The notes: generated from the letters alone by a model not told the origin. A stretch of 64,000 nucleotides of DNA from Candidatus Saccharimonadota bacterium (GCA_017432305.1 JAFRJK010000008.1:1-64000); one strand, 5' to 3'; positions 16,591 to 25,019 are shown, numbered from the stretch's first letter. Made by a program: numbers and translations.

Positions 16591-17480
16591 TAAAACATAA
16601 TAAAAAACTAGGCTTTACTCTAATCGAACTTACCTTCGCAATTACTTTCATTTCGATTCTTCTAATCGCAATTGGTTGGTTAACTATTCATATTACTTCG
16701 ACCTATGAAAAAGGTCTCGCAATTAAAGCTGTGAACTCAACCGGGAAAGAACTAGTCGATGACTTCTCTCGTGCAATTGCAGGCTCTCCGGCTATGACTA
16801 TCGACAGCCTTTGTGGCAGTGTCTATTCAAAAACTAATAGAAGAACTGCCTATAATAGTTGTGTTAGCGATAAAGCAAGCAAATTAATTTTCCAACAACG
16901 TTATGGTTCAGTAAAAATTAAAGACGAAGTAAAAATCGTTCCGGTCAATGGTGTCTTTTGTACTGGCCGCTACTCGTATATTTATAACACTGCCTATGCG
17001 TTAAATACTGAAGATTATGTCCCGACTACTCCTGTGAATTACCGTGCCGGATATACAAAAACTACCGGCGGACTTATTACCGGAAGCTATAACCAAAACT
17101 TTAAACTCTTGAAAGTCCCAGATTTCTCTCGTGAACTTTGTAAAAGCAAAATGGAATCAGATCGATATTATTACAGCGACAATGCTTTCTTCTCGGCCAA
17201 CTACGAGGGGACAGAGCTCCTAGATACTTCGGATAACGAACTCGCAATTTATGATTTCCGCGTCTTCCCACCAACAGTTCATAATCTAACAAACGCAGCC
17301 TTTTATTCCGGGACCTTTATCCTTGCGACTTTGAAGGGTAATATCAATATCGAATCGGAGGGGAATTATTGTTCTGATCCGCCAGATAATCTGGATACGG
17401 ATTTCGCATATTGTGCAATAAATAAATTTAATTTCGCTATGAGAGCAGACGGCGAGAGAACGTCGACAGAAAGGAGGTAG
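16587..17480 (+). CDS. Type IV prepilin-like protein 3
   Basis: 297 aa. The signal is LGFTLIELTFAITFISILL, the most canonical of the set, with cleavage before Phe. The body has paired Cys and several Tyr-rich strands. The ATG is inside the previous gene's stop region. It is a probable minor pilin (PilW/GspJ-like by order). Confidence 0.85.
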   Translation: MIKHNKKLGFTLIELTFAITFISILLIAIGWLTIHITSTYEKGLAIKAVNSTGKELVDDFSRAIAGSPAMTIDSLCGSVYSKTNRRTAYNSCVSDKASKLIFQQRYGSVKIKDEVKIVPVNGVFCTGRYSYIYNTAYALNTEDYVPTTPVNYRAGYTKTTGGLITGSYNQNFKLLKVPDFSRELCKSKMESDRYYYSDNAFFSANYEGTELLDTSDNELAIYDFRVFPPTVHNLTNAAFYSGTFILATLKGNINIESEGNYCSDPPDNLDTDFAYCAINKFNFAMRADGERTSTERR

Positions 17481-17483
17481 AAA

Positions 17484-18830
17484 ATGAGAATAGAAAAAGG
17501 AGCAGAAATTTTAAAAACTACAAAACGCGGTGGCGCATCGATTTTCATGGTTGTTTTAACAATCATCATCCTCTCGATTATTACTTTAAGCTTCACTCGC
17601 TTAATTATTTCAGAATCAATTAAAACAACAAACACCGACCTTTCGCAATCGGCTTATGATTCTGCTCTTGCTGGAGTTGAAGATGCAAAACTTGCGCTCT
17701 TAAAATATCACTCTTGCCTCGATCAGGGTTATATCGCTAAATCAAACGGTAATGAATGTGAAAAAATGATTTGGAATATGCAAGAGGGAATGAGAACAAA
17801 TGACTGTTCCGTTATCCAAAAAGCTCTAGGTCGCGAAGTTTCTGAAGATAATTCTGTTATTGTCCAAGAGACTCAAACTTCGAGAGAAGGTGGTAATAAC
17901 GCAAATATGCTTCAGGCCTATACTTGCGTAACAATCAAAGAAGATTTAAACGACTATCGTACAACTTTAAATACAGATAGCCGCCTTCGTATTATCCCGA
18001 TTCGTTCAGATCAAATCGATAGCTTAAATAGAATTGAAATTCAATGGTTCTCTCAAGCTAACGCTGATGCAGCTGGAACTAGATTCTGCGGTAGTGACCT
18101 TTATTCAATTGGGAACTGTAATAGCGGTAATAGGTCGCCATCAGTCCTTTCAGTTCGCTTAATTCAAACCGATAAAGAATTTGCACTTTCTGAACTTTCA
18201 GTTTCGAAGGATTCTAACCAAACTAATACCGGAACACTATTCTTCGTGCCTAGATCTGGTTGGAGCGATAATAATATCAGTGCTTCTGCTTGGGGCGAAT
18301 CAGCTAACAAAGGTGACAATAGACCAATTGACGTTGATTGTAGAAGAGGTGATTGGTGGTGTAAAGTTAGTATAGAACTTCCACAAACCTTTAGGGGAAC
18401 GAATGACCGCAATGACGCAAATACCTATCTTTTAGTTTCTCTCCCATATGGTGTTCCAGAAACAGATGTTTCAATCATGGCTTATGATGGAAATGGCCGT
18501 CATGATTTCTCCGGCGTCCAAGCTCGTATCGATTCAACTGGCCGCGCAAATGATCTTTTCCGCCGTGTTGAAACAAGGCTTGAACTTGTCGATACTTACT
18601 TTGCTTATCCGGAATTCGAAATCACCATGACTGGCGGTAACGGTTTAATTGATAAAACCTTCTGGGTAACTTATGACTGTTGGTATACGTCTGCCGATGA
18701 TATTGATGATAGTGAAGAAATTCTTGATGATGACGATATCCTTAGCGGGACCACTATCAATACTAATAACAGAACAAAAATTACCACTTGCGTTAACAAC
18801 TACGACGACGGTAACAGCTCGAATTTCTAA
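17484..18830 (+). CDS. PilX-like minor pilin-associated protein
   Basis: 448 aa. Residues 12-40 (GGASIFMVVLTIIILSIITL) form a membrane helix without the GFTLIE signal. ESIKTTNTDLSQSAYDSALAGVEDAK follows in two parts, the hallmark arrangement of PilX N-terminal regions. The C-terminal part is long and Asp/Asn rich. A strong AAGGAGG-type RBS lies upstream. It closes the operon; only a damaged terminator-like hairpin follows. Confidence 0.75.
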   Translation: MRIEKGAEILKTTKRGGASIFMVVLTIIILSIITLSFTRLIISESIKTTNTDLSQSAYDSALAGVEDAKLALLKYHSCLDQGYIAKSNGNECEKMIWNMQEGMRTNDCSVIQKALGREVSEDNSVIVQETQTSREGGNNANMLQAYTCVTIKEDLNDYRTTLNTDSRLRIIPIRSDQIDSLNRIEIQWFSQANADAAGTRFCGSDLYSIGNCNSGNRSPSVLSVRLIQTDKEFALSELSVSKDSNQTNTGTLFFVPRSGWSDNNISASAWGESANKGDNRPIDVDCRRGDWWCKVSIELPQTFRGTNDRNDANTYLLVSLPYGVPETDVSIMAYDGNGRHDFSGVQARIDSTGRANDLFRRVETRLELVDTYFAYPEFEITMTGGNGLIDKTFWVTYDCWYTSADDIDDSEEILDDDDILSGTTINTNNRTKITTCVNNYDDGNSSNF

Positions 18831-18833
18831 AAC

Positions 18834-18855
18834 AAAAAACCGCCCGAAGGCGTTC
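18834..18855 (+). terminator. Terminator-like hairpin without T tract at end of prepilin operon
   Basis: An A-run is followed by CGCC-CGAA-GGCG, but the next bases are TTCTAGG instead of a T run. The left repeat of cassette 2 begins 12 nt further on. It looks like a terminator whose tail was lost, possibly when the cassette arrived. Confidence 0.45.
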
Positions 18856-18863
18856 TAGGTTCA

Positions 18864-18895
18864 TGGTGGGGGCGAATTAGGCAGGCATTAACAAT
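18864..18895. repeat. Left repeat of cassette 2
   Basis: A 32-bp copy of 8051-8082 with two differences. It begins TGGTGGGGGCGAATTAGGCA and ends GGCATTAACAAT. Confidence 0.8.
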
Positions 18896-18944
18896 CTACG
18901 AAGAAGAAACGTATTAAAATAAAATATGTTATAATATAAAAAAT

Positions 18945-19676
18945 ATGAGTACTAAAGTATTAGTTACGACAAAAAAAGATTTATCTAGTATTTATTTTGA
19001 AAAACACGATTGGGATATTATTTGGTATGGTTCCAAGCCAGTTTATAATGGCAAATACGACATTGTATATTTTCGAGATCCATTTAATGACGAAGAGGTG
19101 ACTCAAGATTCTATAATGCGAAGTCTTACAGATGTTCGTGGAACACGAAGCATAGATGGGATAAATACTTATGCGCAGATGCTTTCTTTTGAGGATAAGT
19201 ACAAGCAATATCAAACGTATTCTGATTTGATGCCCTTGACCTTTCTGCCAAGCAAATGTGTCTTTGTTAAGGGAAAGTATTTAGCTAAAAAACGCATATC
19301 CCAGCGCTCAAAGGATGTTCTGTTTAATATAAACAATGTGCCGATTAGTGATGATTGGATTTTTCAAGAAATCGTTGACATAGCGGAAGAACTGAGAGTA
19401 TATATATTGTTTGGACATATTATCCAGCAGGCTTCAATTAAATCTAGTAAAATAAATGGTAAGGTAAAAATAATCGGCAAAAGAGACTTAAATACAAGAG
19501 AACTGAGTTTCTGCCAAAAGATATCTGAAAGGTCTAAACTAGATTTTATCGGTGTAGATATAGCTGTTTTGAAGAATGGCGAAATAGTCCTAATTAAAGT
19601 AAATCGCTCGCCACAATTTAAAAAGTATCTTGAATTATATGACGAATCCATATTATCTAGCATTCTAGATATATAA
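18945..19676 (+). CDS. ATP-grasp-like protein (cassette 2 cargo)
   Basis: 243 aa. The C-terminal half resembles RimK-type ATP-grasp enzymes: WIFQEIVDIAEELRVYIL, then DFIGVDIAVLKNGEIVLIKVNRSPQF, split here by function into the Asp strand and the Asn strand. True enzymes usually have Glu two residues before that Asn (xEVNxSP). Here it is Lys (IKVN), so metal binding may be lost. It may be an ATP-dependent ligase or peptide-modifying enzyme, or an inactive relative. A TATAAT (18930-18935) lies 9 nt before the ATG. It is AT-rich compared with the pilus genes. Confidence 0.6.
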   Translation: MSTKVLVTTKKDLSSIYFEKHDWDIIWYGSKPVYNGKYDIVYFRDPFNDEEVTQDSIMRSLTDVRGTRSIDGINTYAQMLSFEDKYKQYQTYSDLMPLTFLPSKCVFVKGKYLAKKRISQRSKDVLFNINNVPISDDWIFQEIVDIAEELRVYILFGHIIQQASIKSSKINGKVKIIGKRDLNTRELSFCQKISERSKLDFIGVDIAVLKNGEIVLIKVNRSPQFKKYLELYDESILSSILDI

Positions 19677-19749
19677 GAACCTTGTTGAATGTAAAGTATA
19701 GTATAAACTAGATGTAAGGGTATTAACAGACATTTTAACAGGGGTAAAG

Positions 19750-19771
19750 ACTGCATTTTGGGCAGTTTTTT
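19750..19771 (+). terminator. Terminator of the cassette 2 cargo gene
   Basis: Stem ACTGC/GCAGT followed by T6, in the same place as the terminator of cassette 1. Confidence 0.75.
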
Positions 19772-19834
19772 GCTGCAAAAATGCTCCAAAATTGCATACT
19801 ATTGCTGCAGGGTACTTAACAGATATTTACTACT

Positions 19835-19856
19835 AAAAAATCGGCCAAAATGCCGA
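19835..19856 (-). terminator. Terminator of the initiator tRNA, inside the shared right repeat
   Basis: Minus-strand stem TCGGC/GCCGA plus T6, identical to 9205-9226. Confidence 0.75.
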
Positions 19857-19869
19857 GTTATATATAATC

Positions 19870-19946
19870 TGGTGGCGGGGGTTGGATTTGAACCAACGAC
19901 CTTTTGGTTATGAGCCAAACGAGCTACCAGGCTGCTCTACCCCGCG
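19870..19946 (-). tRNA. Initiator tRNA-fMet (CAU)
   Basis: Reverse strand, 77 nt with encoded CCA. It begins CGCGGGGTAGAGCAGCCTGG, as bacterial initiator tRNAs do, with anticodon loop CTCATAA and T arm GGTTCAAATCC. Position 1:72 is unpaired (C1 with C72), the initiator hallmark, although E. coli has C-A. The anticodon stem has only two of the usual three G-C pairs (T29-A41 replaces G-C). Confidence 0.9.
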
Positions 19947-19995
19947 ATGTTAATACCAAATCATTTTATCATATAATTCCCATTTTTGTCAAGAA

Positions 19996-20022
19996 AATAC
20001 CCTGCCTGGATGGCAGGGTATT
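19996..20022 (-). terminator. Terminator of the lipoprotein gene
   Basis: An 11-bp stem AATACCCTGCC/GGCAGGGTATT with a 5-nt loop. On the minus strand it is followed by TTTTCTT. Confidence 0.8.
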
Positions 20023-20039
20023 AAAGTACCGAGATGAGA

Positions 20040-20891
20040 TTACCAATTTTCCCAAGAAAAACCAATTAGGCTTGACGGTGGCATTGTGTCAACACCATTT
20101 GATCTGGCGTAGCTAATGACGGCCGGCAACAAACTAACCGCATAGGATGAAACATAAATTCCATCCGTGACTTGGAGACTTTCACCATAAGGTGTGATAT
20201 AGTTTGCATCGTAAGTGCATACGGAACCACCATTGGACTCATATCCGATAACAATTAGGGAATCGGACGTTCCAGCTAAACTGGTACTAACACCTACAAT
20301 AAAATCTCCACCGTTGAATACAAAGAATATTGCCTGCATATCATCAGCAAATCTTGCACGTGCGCCAACCGAACTCGCAAACCCATTATAGTCCCAAGTC
20401 CCACTTGACGGACTGCCGCTAGAACCGTTATCTGCGAGAATATCTCCGTCACTGCTCGATGGCTCATCCATCGCAATGTCCGGTTCTACTGTGGTGGGAT
20501 TTTCCGTCTTTGGGGCTTCGGTCGGTTTTGCCGGTTTTGGCTCAACTACTTGTTGAGTTTCCTTTGTCTTCGGCTCGTCAACTATTTCGTCAGAATCTTC
20601 TGCTGATTCCGCCTTTGCTTCTTCCGTTGGTGCCGCTGTCGGACTCGGAGCAGTTTTTGAAACATCAATAGTCCCAACTCCAGAAACCTTTACGGCTTCG
20701 GTAGCATCACCAGTATCGGTAGCATCACCAGTATCGGTAGTATCACCAGTATTGGTAGTGTCGGCAGTATCGGTAATATCGATCACATTGTTATCGGTAG
20801 TAGTAGTCTTTTTCTCGTCGTCGCCACACCCAGCGAGCGTAATCGCCACTAAACCCATAACTAAAACGATTGAGAATATCCGTCTCTTCAT
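20040..20891 (-). CDS. Lipoprotein with Thr/Asp repeat and unknown C-terminal domain
   Basis: 283 aa from the ATG at 20891, preferred over a GTG three codons earlier because GGAGGT is 7 nt before it. The signal peptide ends in the lipobox LAGC, so the mature protein should be lipid-anchored. Residues 30-60 are DTTDTGDA-type repeats encoded by tandem 18-bp units. A Pro/Glu/Lys linker follows, then a ~110-aa globular domain at the C-terminus ending FSWENW. That domain is not recognised. The linker plus repeats look like a spacer through the cell wall. Confidence 0.75.
   Translation of the reverse strand: MKRRIFSIVLVMGLVAITLAGCGDDEKKTTTTDNNVIDITDTADTTNTGDTTDTGDATDTGDATEAVKVSGVGTIDVSKTAPSPTAAPTEEAKAESAEDSDEIVDEPKTKETQQVVEPKPAKPTEAPKTENPTTVEPDIAMDEPSSSDGDILADNGSSGSPSSGTWDYNGFASSVGARARFADDMQAIFFVFNGGDFIVGVSTSLAGTSDSLIVIGYESNGGSVCTYDANYITPYGESLQVTDGIYVSSYAVSLLPAVISYARSNGVDTMPPSSLIGFSWENW
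20700..20781. repeat. 18-bp tandem repeats inside the lipoprotein gene
   Basis: About 4-5 imperfect copies of a unit like GTAGCATCACCAGTATCG. They encode the Thr-Asp-Gly repeat. Copy number could change by slippage without shifting frame, since 18 is a multiple of 3. Confidence 0.75.
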
Positions 20892-21041
20892 CTTTCTCAC
20901 CTCCTCTGTGCTAGCTAGAAAAGAATCTATCCAAGACTCAATCGAACTCTAATTTGATTATACAATATTTTATTAGTTTTGTCCACTTTGAGGTTTATTG
21001 CCAAATTTGCGCTTATCTCCTTATTTTGTTACAATATGGTT

Positions 21042-22625
21042 ATGTTAAAGAGGTTAAAGGATTGGTTTAAAAACCATAAAACGCTCGTTGCGTTCGTCGT
21101 GACTGGACTTTTCGTTTTAGTTCAAGTTCCGTTTATTTTAAACCATGAAACTTTAAATAGCGAAGCAACCGCCTGGGAACTTTCAAAAGAAATTAATCCC
21201 GGTAATATTTATGATAAAAATTCCGCCGAACCGTACCCGTTTCTTTTTGAAGTCATACTCGCTCCATTTTCCCAAAATAATTTTCCTGTGATAACTATGA
21301 GCATCATCGCTCTAGTTTTTGTCGCGATTGCCGTTTTTCTTTTTGTGAGATTTGCGCCGATGGGCTTTCTGGTTAAATTAATTTTTCTCCTGTCCTCCGC
21401 CTTTTTCTATTTTAACCCGACTATTGCGCGAGGATATTGTCTAATTCCACTATCGATTTGTTTAATTTGCCTTGCTTACGAAAAACGCCACAAAAAACCT
21501 CTTCTTTATGGTCTTTCTCTCGCTTTTCTCGCTCAAACCGATTTTCTAATGTATGGGTTACTTGTGGTTTTATTTGTCGGTTTTATTATTGAAGAAATCC
21601 GTTCGAAAAATAATGCAAAGAAAACTTTTAAGACTCTTTTACTTTTTCTATTTCCAACCCTAATTTCCATCGCTTTAACTATCCCAATAATTATAGGAGC
21701 TTTTTTGAACAACCTAATTTTAAACGGGGGATTATTTAAAAATTCTGAAGTTGCTCTTTCACTTTTCCCGAGTTTTCAACTCGCCTTTTTCGGAGTTAAT
21801 GAAGTTATCGTGAATATTCTTACCATAGTTTTAGCTATAATTATAATCCTCGGTTTTCTTGCCAGGAATTTTAAAGTAACAATTTATAGTATTGTTTCGC
21901 TCGGTTTTTGGTTTTTCATTTTCTCAGTTCTTTATCCGAACTATTCAAATCTTGATCAAAAATCTTCACTCCTCGTCCTAATTCTCCTTGCTATAACTTG
22001 GATTTTTTATAAAGAAAAAGAAGTTAAGAACGAAATTATTTCAAAATTCTTTAATCTTTTTGAAATTGTTAAATTCTTGAAAAAGCATTTAAAATATCCA
22101 GTTGTCGTTCCGATTTGTATTCTCGTTTTTGCGAACATCCCGAACACTTTTGCCGAAGCTTTTAATGATTTAAATGGCGAATTAAATAACGTAAAAGATG
22201 TTTCGAAATTTATCAATAATCTAGAAGGAAAAACTCTAATTATCGAAGGTGACACAATACCTTATAATGATCTCTTTACTCCATCCGTGCGTGCAAATAT
22301 TGAAAATAAAAATGTCTCTTTTTATAATGCACTTCTAAAAAGCTATGACGATTACGGTTATCATCTCTCCTATAATGAAGCTTCAATGAAAGTTTTTGAT
22401 GATGTTGCCGAAAAAGTTGATTCTTCTGAGATTACCGAATTCTTCGAAAACTCCAAAAAAGAATATGACCATATTTATTATTTGACCGGTGTCTATATTC
22501 GAAGTTGTGACGAAAAACTTTACATCGAAGACTATTTAATGGACTACCCAATTATTCGTGATTTTAATAACAAAGAATATCTAAGAAGCCAACTTCGTAC
22601 AGTTCTAGTCTATAAAATCAAATAA
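21042..22625 (+). CDS. Polytopic membrane protein, GT-C glycosyltransferase-like
   Basis: 527 aa from the ATG at 21042. TACAAT (21030-21035) ends 6 nt before it, predicting a leaderless transcript; longer frames start at TTG 20979. About 10 membrane helices fill the first two thirds, and a ~170-aa soluble C-terminus follows. An acidic first loop (HETLNSEATAWE, then YPFLFEVILAPF) resembles PMT_2/ArnT-type lipid-sugar transferases, which use an early acidic residue. Exact substrate is unknown. It is convergent with the FAD oxidoreductase gene, with no intergenic gap. Confidence 0.65.
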   Translation: MLKRLKDWFKNHKTLVAFVVTGLFVLVQVPFILNHETLNSEATAWELSKEINPGNIYDKNSAEPYPFLFEVILAPFSQNNFPVITMSIIALVFVAIAVFLFVRFAPMGFLVKLIFLLSSAFFYFNPTIARGYCLIPLSICLICLAYEKRHKKPLLYGLSLAFLAQTDFLMYGLLVVLFVGFIIEEIRSKNNAKKTFKTLLLFLFPTLISIALTIPIIIGAFLNNLILNGGLFKNSEVALSLFPSFQLAFFGVNEVIVNILTIVLAIIIILGFLARNFKVTIYSIVSLGFWFFIFSVLYPNYSNLDQKSSLLVLILLAITWIFYKEKEVKNEIISKFFNLFEIVKFLKKHLKYPVVVPICILVFANIPNTFAEAFNDLNGELNNVKDVSKFINNLEGKTLIIEGDTIPYNDLFTPSVRANIENKNVSFYNALLKSYDDYGYHLSYNEASMKVFDDVAEKVDSSEITEFFENSKKEYDHIYYLTGVYIRSCDEKLYIEDYLMDYPIIRDFNNKEYLRSQLRTVLVYKIK

Positions 22626-24053
22626 TTATTTTACTGCTCTTCTTGCTGCAACCCTTACTGCTTCGTTCCAAGAAAGCGCAATATGCGGGGTTGACGCAAT
22701 ATCGACTAACTTTAAATCTGCTCGCATTGCGAGTACTAACTCTTGAATAAGAAGGTCAGCATTCGGCGCCACGATTGTTGCACCTAAGATTTTATTTTCA
22801 CGGTTTGAAACAATTTTTACGAACCCGTCTTTATATTCGGAAGTATTCGACGCTGAAACCAAAGCGAGTGGGACGAGCGTTTGTTTATATTTAAGATCTC
22901 TCGAAATACACTCGTCTTCTGTTAATCCGATCGATGCTACTTTCGGGAAGGTATCAGTCATCCTAACAAACCCACGATAGTCAATCACACCTTTTGCCTT
23001 ATTAATAAGGTTTGAAGCTGCAACTGCCGCTTCAAAGCTAGCTTTTTCAGTTGAAGAGATATCAACCACGTCCGATTTTTTCTCTAGGCTTACATCTGCT
23101 ACATCACCCACCGCGAAGATATGTTTCGCACTTGTTTGCATCATCCCATTAGTCTTAATCCCACGATTTGAGAATTGAACTCCAGCATTAGAAAGGCCTA
23201 AATCGACTGCCGGTTCTGAGCCAGTCGCAAGCACAATCGCCTCGACCTTCACGGATTTTTCTTGCCCACCGCGCATAAAGCTGACTTTTGTCACTTCAGT
23301 TTTTCGTCCCGAAGGAAGTGTTTCTTTCCCACCTTTTGCTACTGCCATTACGCGTGAACTTGTCAGGACTCTAATTCCGAGTGCCTTAGAGAATCTTTTT
23401 TCAATCACTTCGCCAGCTTCTGGATCTTCTTTTGGAAGTAATCTTTCTGAAATTTCTGCAATTAAAACTTTTGAGCCCATCTCCGAAAGGTATTCCGCAA
23501 TTTCACAACCAGTCGAACCGCCACCGACAACCATCACAACACGTGGGATTCTACGAAGTCTGAATACATCTTCTGGAAGAAGACAACCTGCCTCCGCCGC
23601 TCCAGTAATTCCTGGGTCAATTGGCGCTGAACCAGTTGCAATAACGACTTTCTTTGCAGTAATATTTTCACTTTCCCCGACCGAGAGTTCGTTTGGTGAG
23701 ATAAATTGCGCGAATCCAGAGATACAAGTTATTCCAGCATCCTCAAATTCTTTTTTCGAGTTTGCACCAGCACGCTTTTGTGCAACTAAATTCCAATTTA
23801 AAGCGGAAGGGTAATTATATTTAAGAGCACTTGAAGAAAGTCCAAGTTTTGATGCTTCAATTGCTCCAAAGAAAGTTTGAGAAAAATGCGATGCTGCAGC
23901 ATAAGGAATATCTCGGCGATTAATGTTCGTTCCACCCCAACTTCCAGCCTCGATTAAAGCGGTTTTAAGTCCAGCGCCAGCCACCATTAAAGCTGCTGTC
24001 CCACCAGCTGCCCCACTTCCGATTACTGCTACGTCATAGTCAAATTTCTTCAT
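22626..24053 (-). CDS. FAD/NAD(P) disulfide-reductase-family protein lacking the redox cysteines
   Basis: 475 aa, full length for the dihydrolipoamide dehydrogenase/mercuric reductase family. It has an FAD site GSGAAGGTAALMVAGAG, an NAD site VVGGGSTGCEIAEYLSEMG, a second FAD motif with FAVGDVADV, and a C-terminal dimerisation domain. Where the family has GGTCxNxGCxPSK, this protein has GGTNINRRDIPY, so both active-site cysteines are gone. The usual C-terminal HP motif is HIALSWNE. It cannot do dithiol chemistry but may still oxidise NAD(P)H with another acceptor. AGGAGG precedes the ATG. It is the last gene of a three-gene minus-strand operon. Confidence 0.85.
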   Translation of the reverse strand: MKKFDYDVAVIGSGAAGGTAALMVAGAGLKTALIEAGSWGGTNINRRDIPYAAASHFSQTFFGAIEASKLGLSSSALKYNYPSALNWNLVAQKRAGANSKKEFEDAGITCISGFAQFISPNELSVGESENITAKKVVIATGSAPIDPGITGAAEAGCLLPEDVFRLRRIPRVVMVVGGGSTGCEIAEYLSEMGSKVLIAEISERLLPKEDPEAGEVIEKRFSKALGIRVLTSSRVMAVAKGGKETLPSGRKTEVTKVSFMRGGQEKSVKVEAIVLATGSEPAVDLGLSNAGVQFSNRGIKTNGMMQTSAKHIFAVGDVADVSLEKKSDVVDISSTEKASFEAAVAASNLINKAKGVIDYRGFVRMTDTFPKVASIGLTEDECISRDLKYKQTLVPLALVSASNTSEYKDGFVKIVSNRENKILGATIVAPNADLLIQELVLAMRADLKLVDIASTPHIALSWNEAVRVAARRAVK

Positions 24054-24062
24054 AAACCTCCT

Positions 24063-24308
24063 TTAAATTACCTTTCCCTTACTCTCAAACAAATATGCTA
24101 AGTCTTTATTATACTTCTCGAGCTCTTTTACTAGCCGCTCGTTTAAATCGTCCTCCGTAATCATCGACCGTTTCTTACTCCAATTCATAATCTTTTCAGT
24201 CACTTTGTCTGCGATTATTTCTGCCGTTCCGGGGTGGATTCCGAGCACTTTCGCTTCACGTTTTATGTCTTCATGTATTTTCTTTTTTGATAACTTCGCA
24301 ACCGACAT
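24063..24308 (-). CDS. Small helical basic protein, unknown function
   Basis: 81 aa, all-helical by composition, with KLSKKKIHEDIKREAKVLG at the start and NKDLAYLFESKGKVI at the end. The ending is loosely reminiscent of an ATP-cone, but the signal is weak. Its ATG abuts the stop of the upstream membrane-protein gene and it is 9 nt from the oxidoreductase, so all three are one operon. Confidence 0.6.
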   Translation of the reverse strand: MSVAKLSKKKIHEDIKREAKVLGIHPGTAEIIADKVTEKIMNWSKKRSMITEDDLNERLVKELEKYNKDLAYLFESKGKVI

Positions 24309-25019
24309 TTATTCTCCAATCAGCCTAAAAGCAATTATGAAAATCGCGAGTGTCATAAAGCCAATCCCGGACATAATTTTTAAAAAATTCTTATTTTTAA
24401 CACGCCATTTTTGGACATCAACAACTGTTCGTCCATGACGGATAAAAAATCTCAGTACAAAAAGTGGCAAAATTGCAATCACGACATACGCTAAGAATGC
24501 GACTATTCTTATAACTTCCGGAAGCGCTAAAATTGCATTCCCAGCCACCACCATTAAAATTGCCGAGAACGGCATCTCCGCAAGTGCGGTCAACATTCCT
24601 AGTGCGAAAGATTCGGTATTACTCTCTGTTAATTTCGCCCGATTTGTAATGTAACGCGAAACTGCCTTTGGTAGCCAAAGTTCAGTCGAACGCCTAGTTT
24701 TATAGTAGAAAAACCAAATTATGATTGCAAGCACAAGCATAATCGAAACTGCGATACCGAGCATTTCCGGCGAAAGAGAACCGCGATTTGTTGTCGAAAT
24801 TAAAAACGCAAACGCCGAAACGATTAAAGCGATTAAAAATCCTGCTCCAAAAATATAATTTGTTACTAAAATTTTCGTCTTTTTCCTAATGTGTTTCCCA
24901 AGGCTTGCATGGTACAAAAGCAACAATGTTCCAAGTCCGAGTTGCAGGGAAGCGTGAACGACTGCAGCCAAAAAAATTGTGCAAATCTGTACATAATTAA
25001 CAGAGATAAACCCGTCCAT
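24309..25019 (-). CDS. Six-helix membrane protein, transporter-like
   Basis: 236 aa with about six hydrophobic helices and a basic loop after helix 3. The overall plan resembles GAP/LysE/DsbD-like small exporters, but no diagnostic motif is seen. On the minus strand TATAAT (25026-25031) ends 6 nt before the ATG, predicting a leaderless mRNA. First gene of the operon with the 81-aa protein and the FAD oxidoreductase, which hints at a membrane redox or export function. Confidence 0.6.
   Translation of the reverse strand: MDGFISVNYVQICTIFLAAVVHASLQLGLGTLLLLYHASLGKHIRKKTKILVTNYIFGAGFLIALIVSAFAFLISTTNRGSLSPEMLGIAVSIMLVLAIIIWFFYYKTRRSTELWLPKAVSRYITNRAKLTESNTESFALGMLTALAEMPFSAILMVVAGNAILALPEVIRIVAFLAYVVIAILPLFVLRFFIRHGRTVVDVQKWRVKNKNFLKIMSGIGFMTLAIFIIAFRLIGE

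Larger units (their letters stand above)
18864..19872 (+). mobile_element. Candidate tRNA-adjacent cargo cassette 2 (ATP-grasp-like cargo)
   Basis: Same design as 8051-9242: a left repeat, one + strand cargo gene with a terminator, and a right repeat block ending at the CCA of a CAU-anticodon tRNA (initiator tRNA). The cargo is unrelated to cassette 1 while the ends are nearly identical. That argues for modular cargo exchange or integration at tRNA 3' ends. No recombinase is encoded inside. Confidence 0.5.
19717..19873. repeat. Right-end repeat block of cassette 2
   Basis: AGGGTATTAACAGAC (19717-19731) is identical to 9086-9100. The 69-bp block 19805-19873 matches 9175-9243 at 67 positions. 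Between them lie a + strand terminator and a shared GCATACTA-type stretch. Confidence 0.8.
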
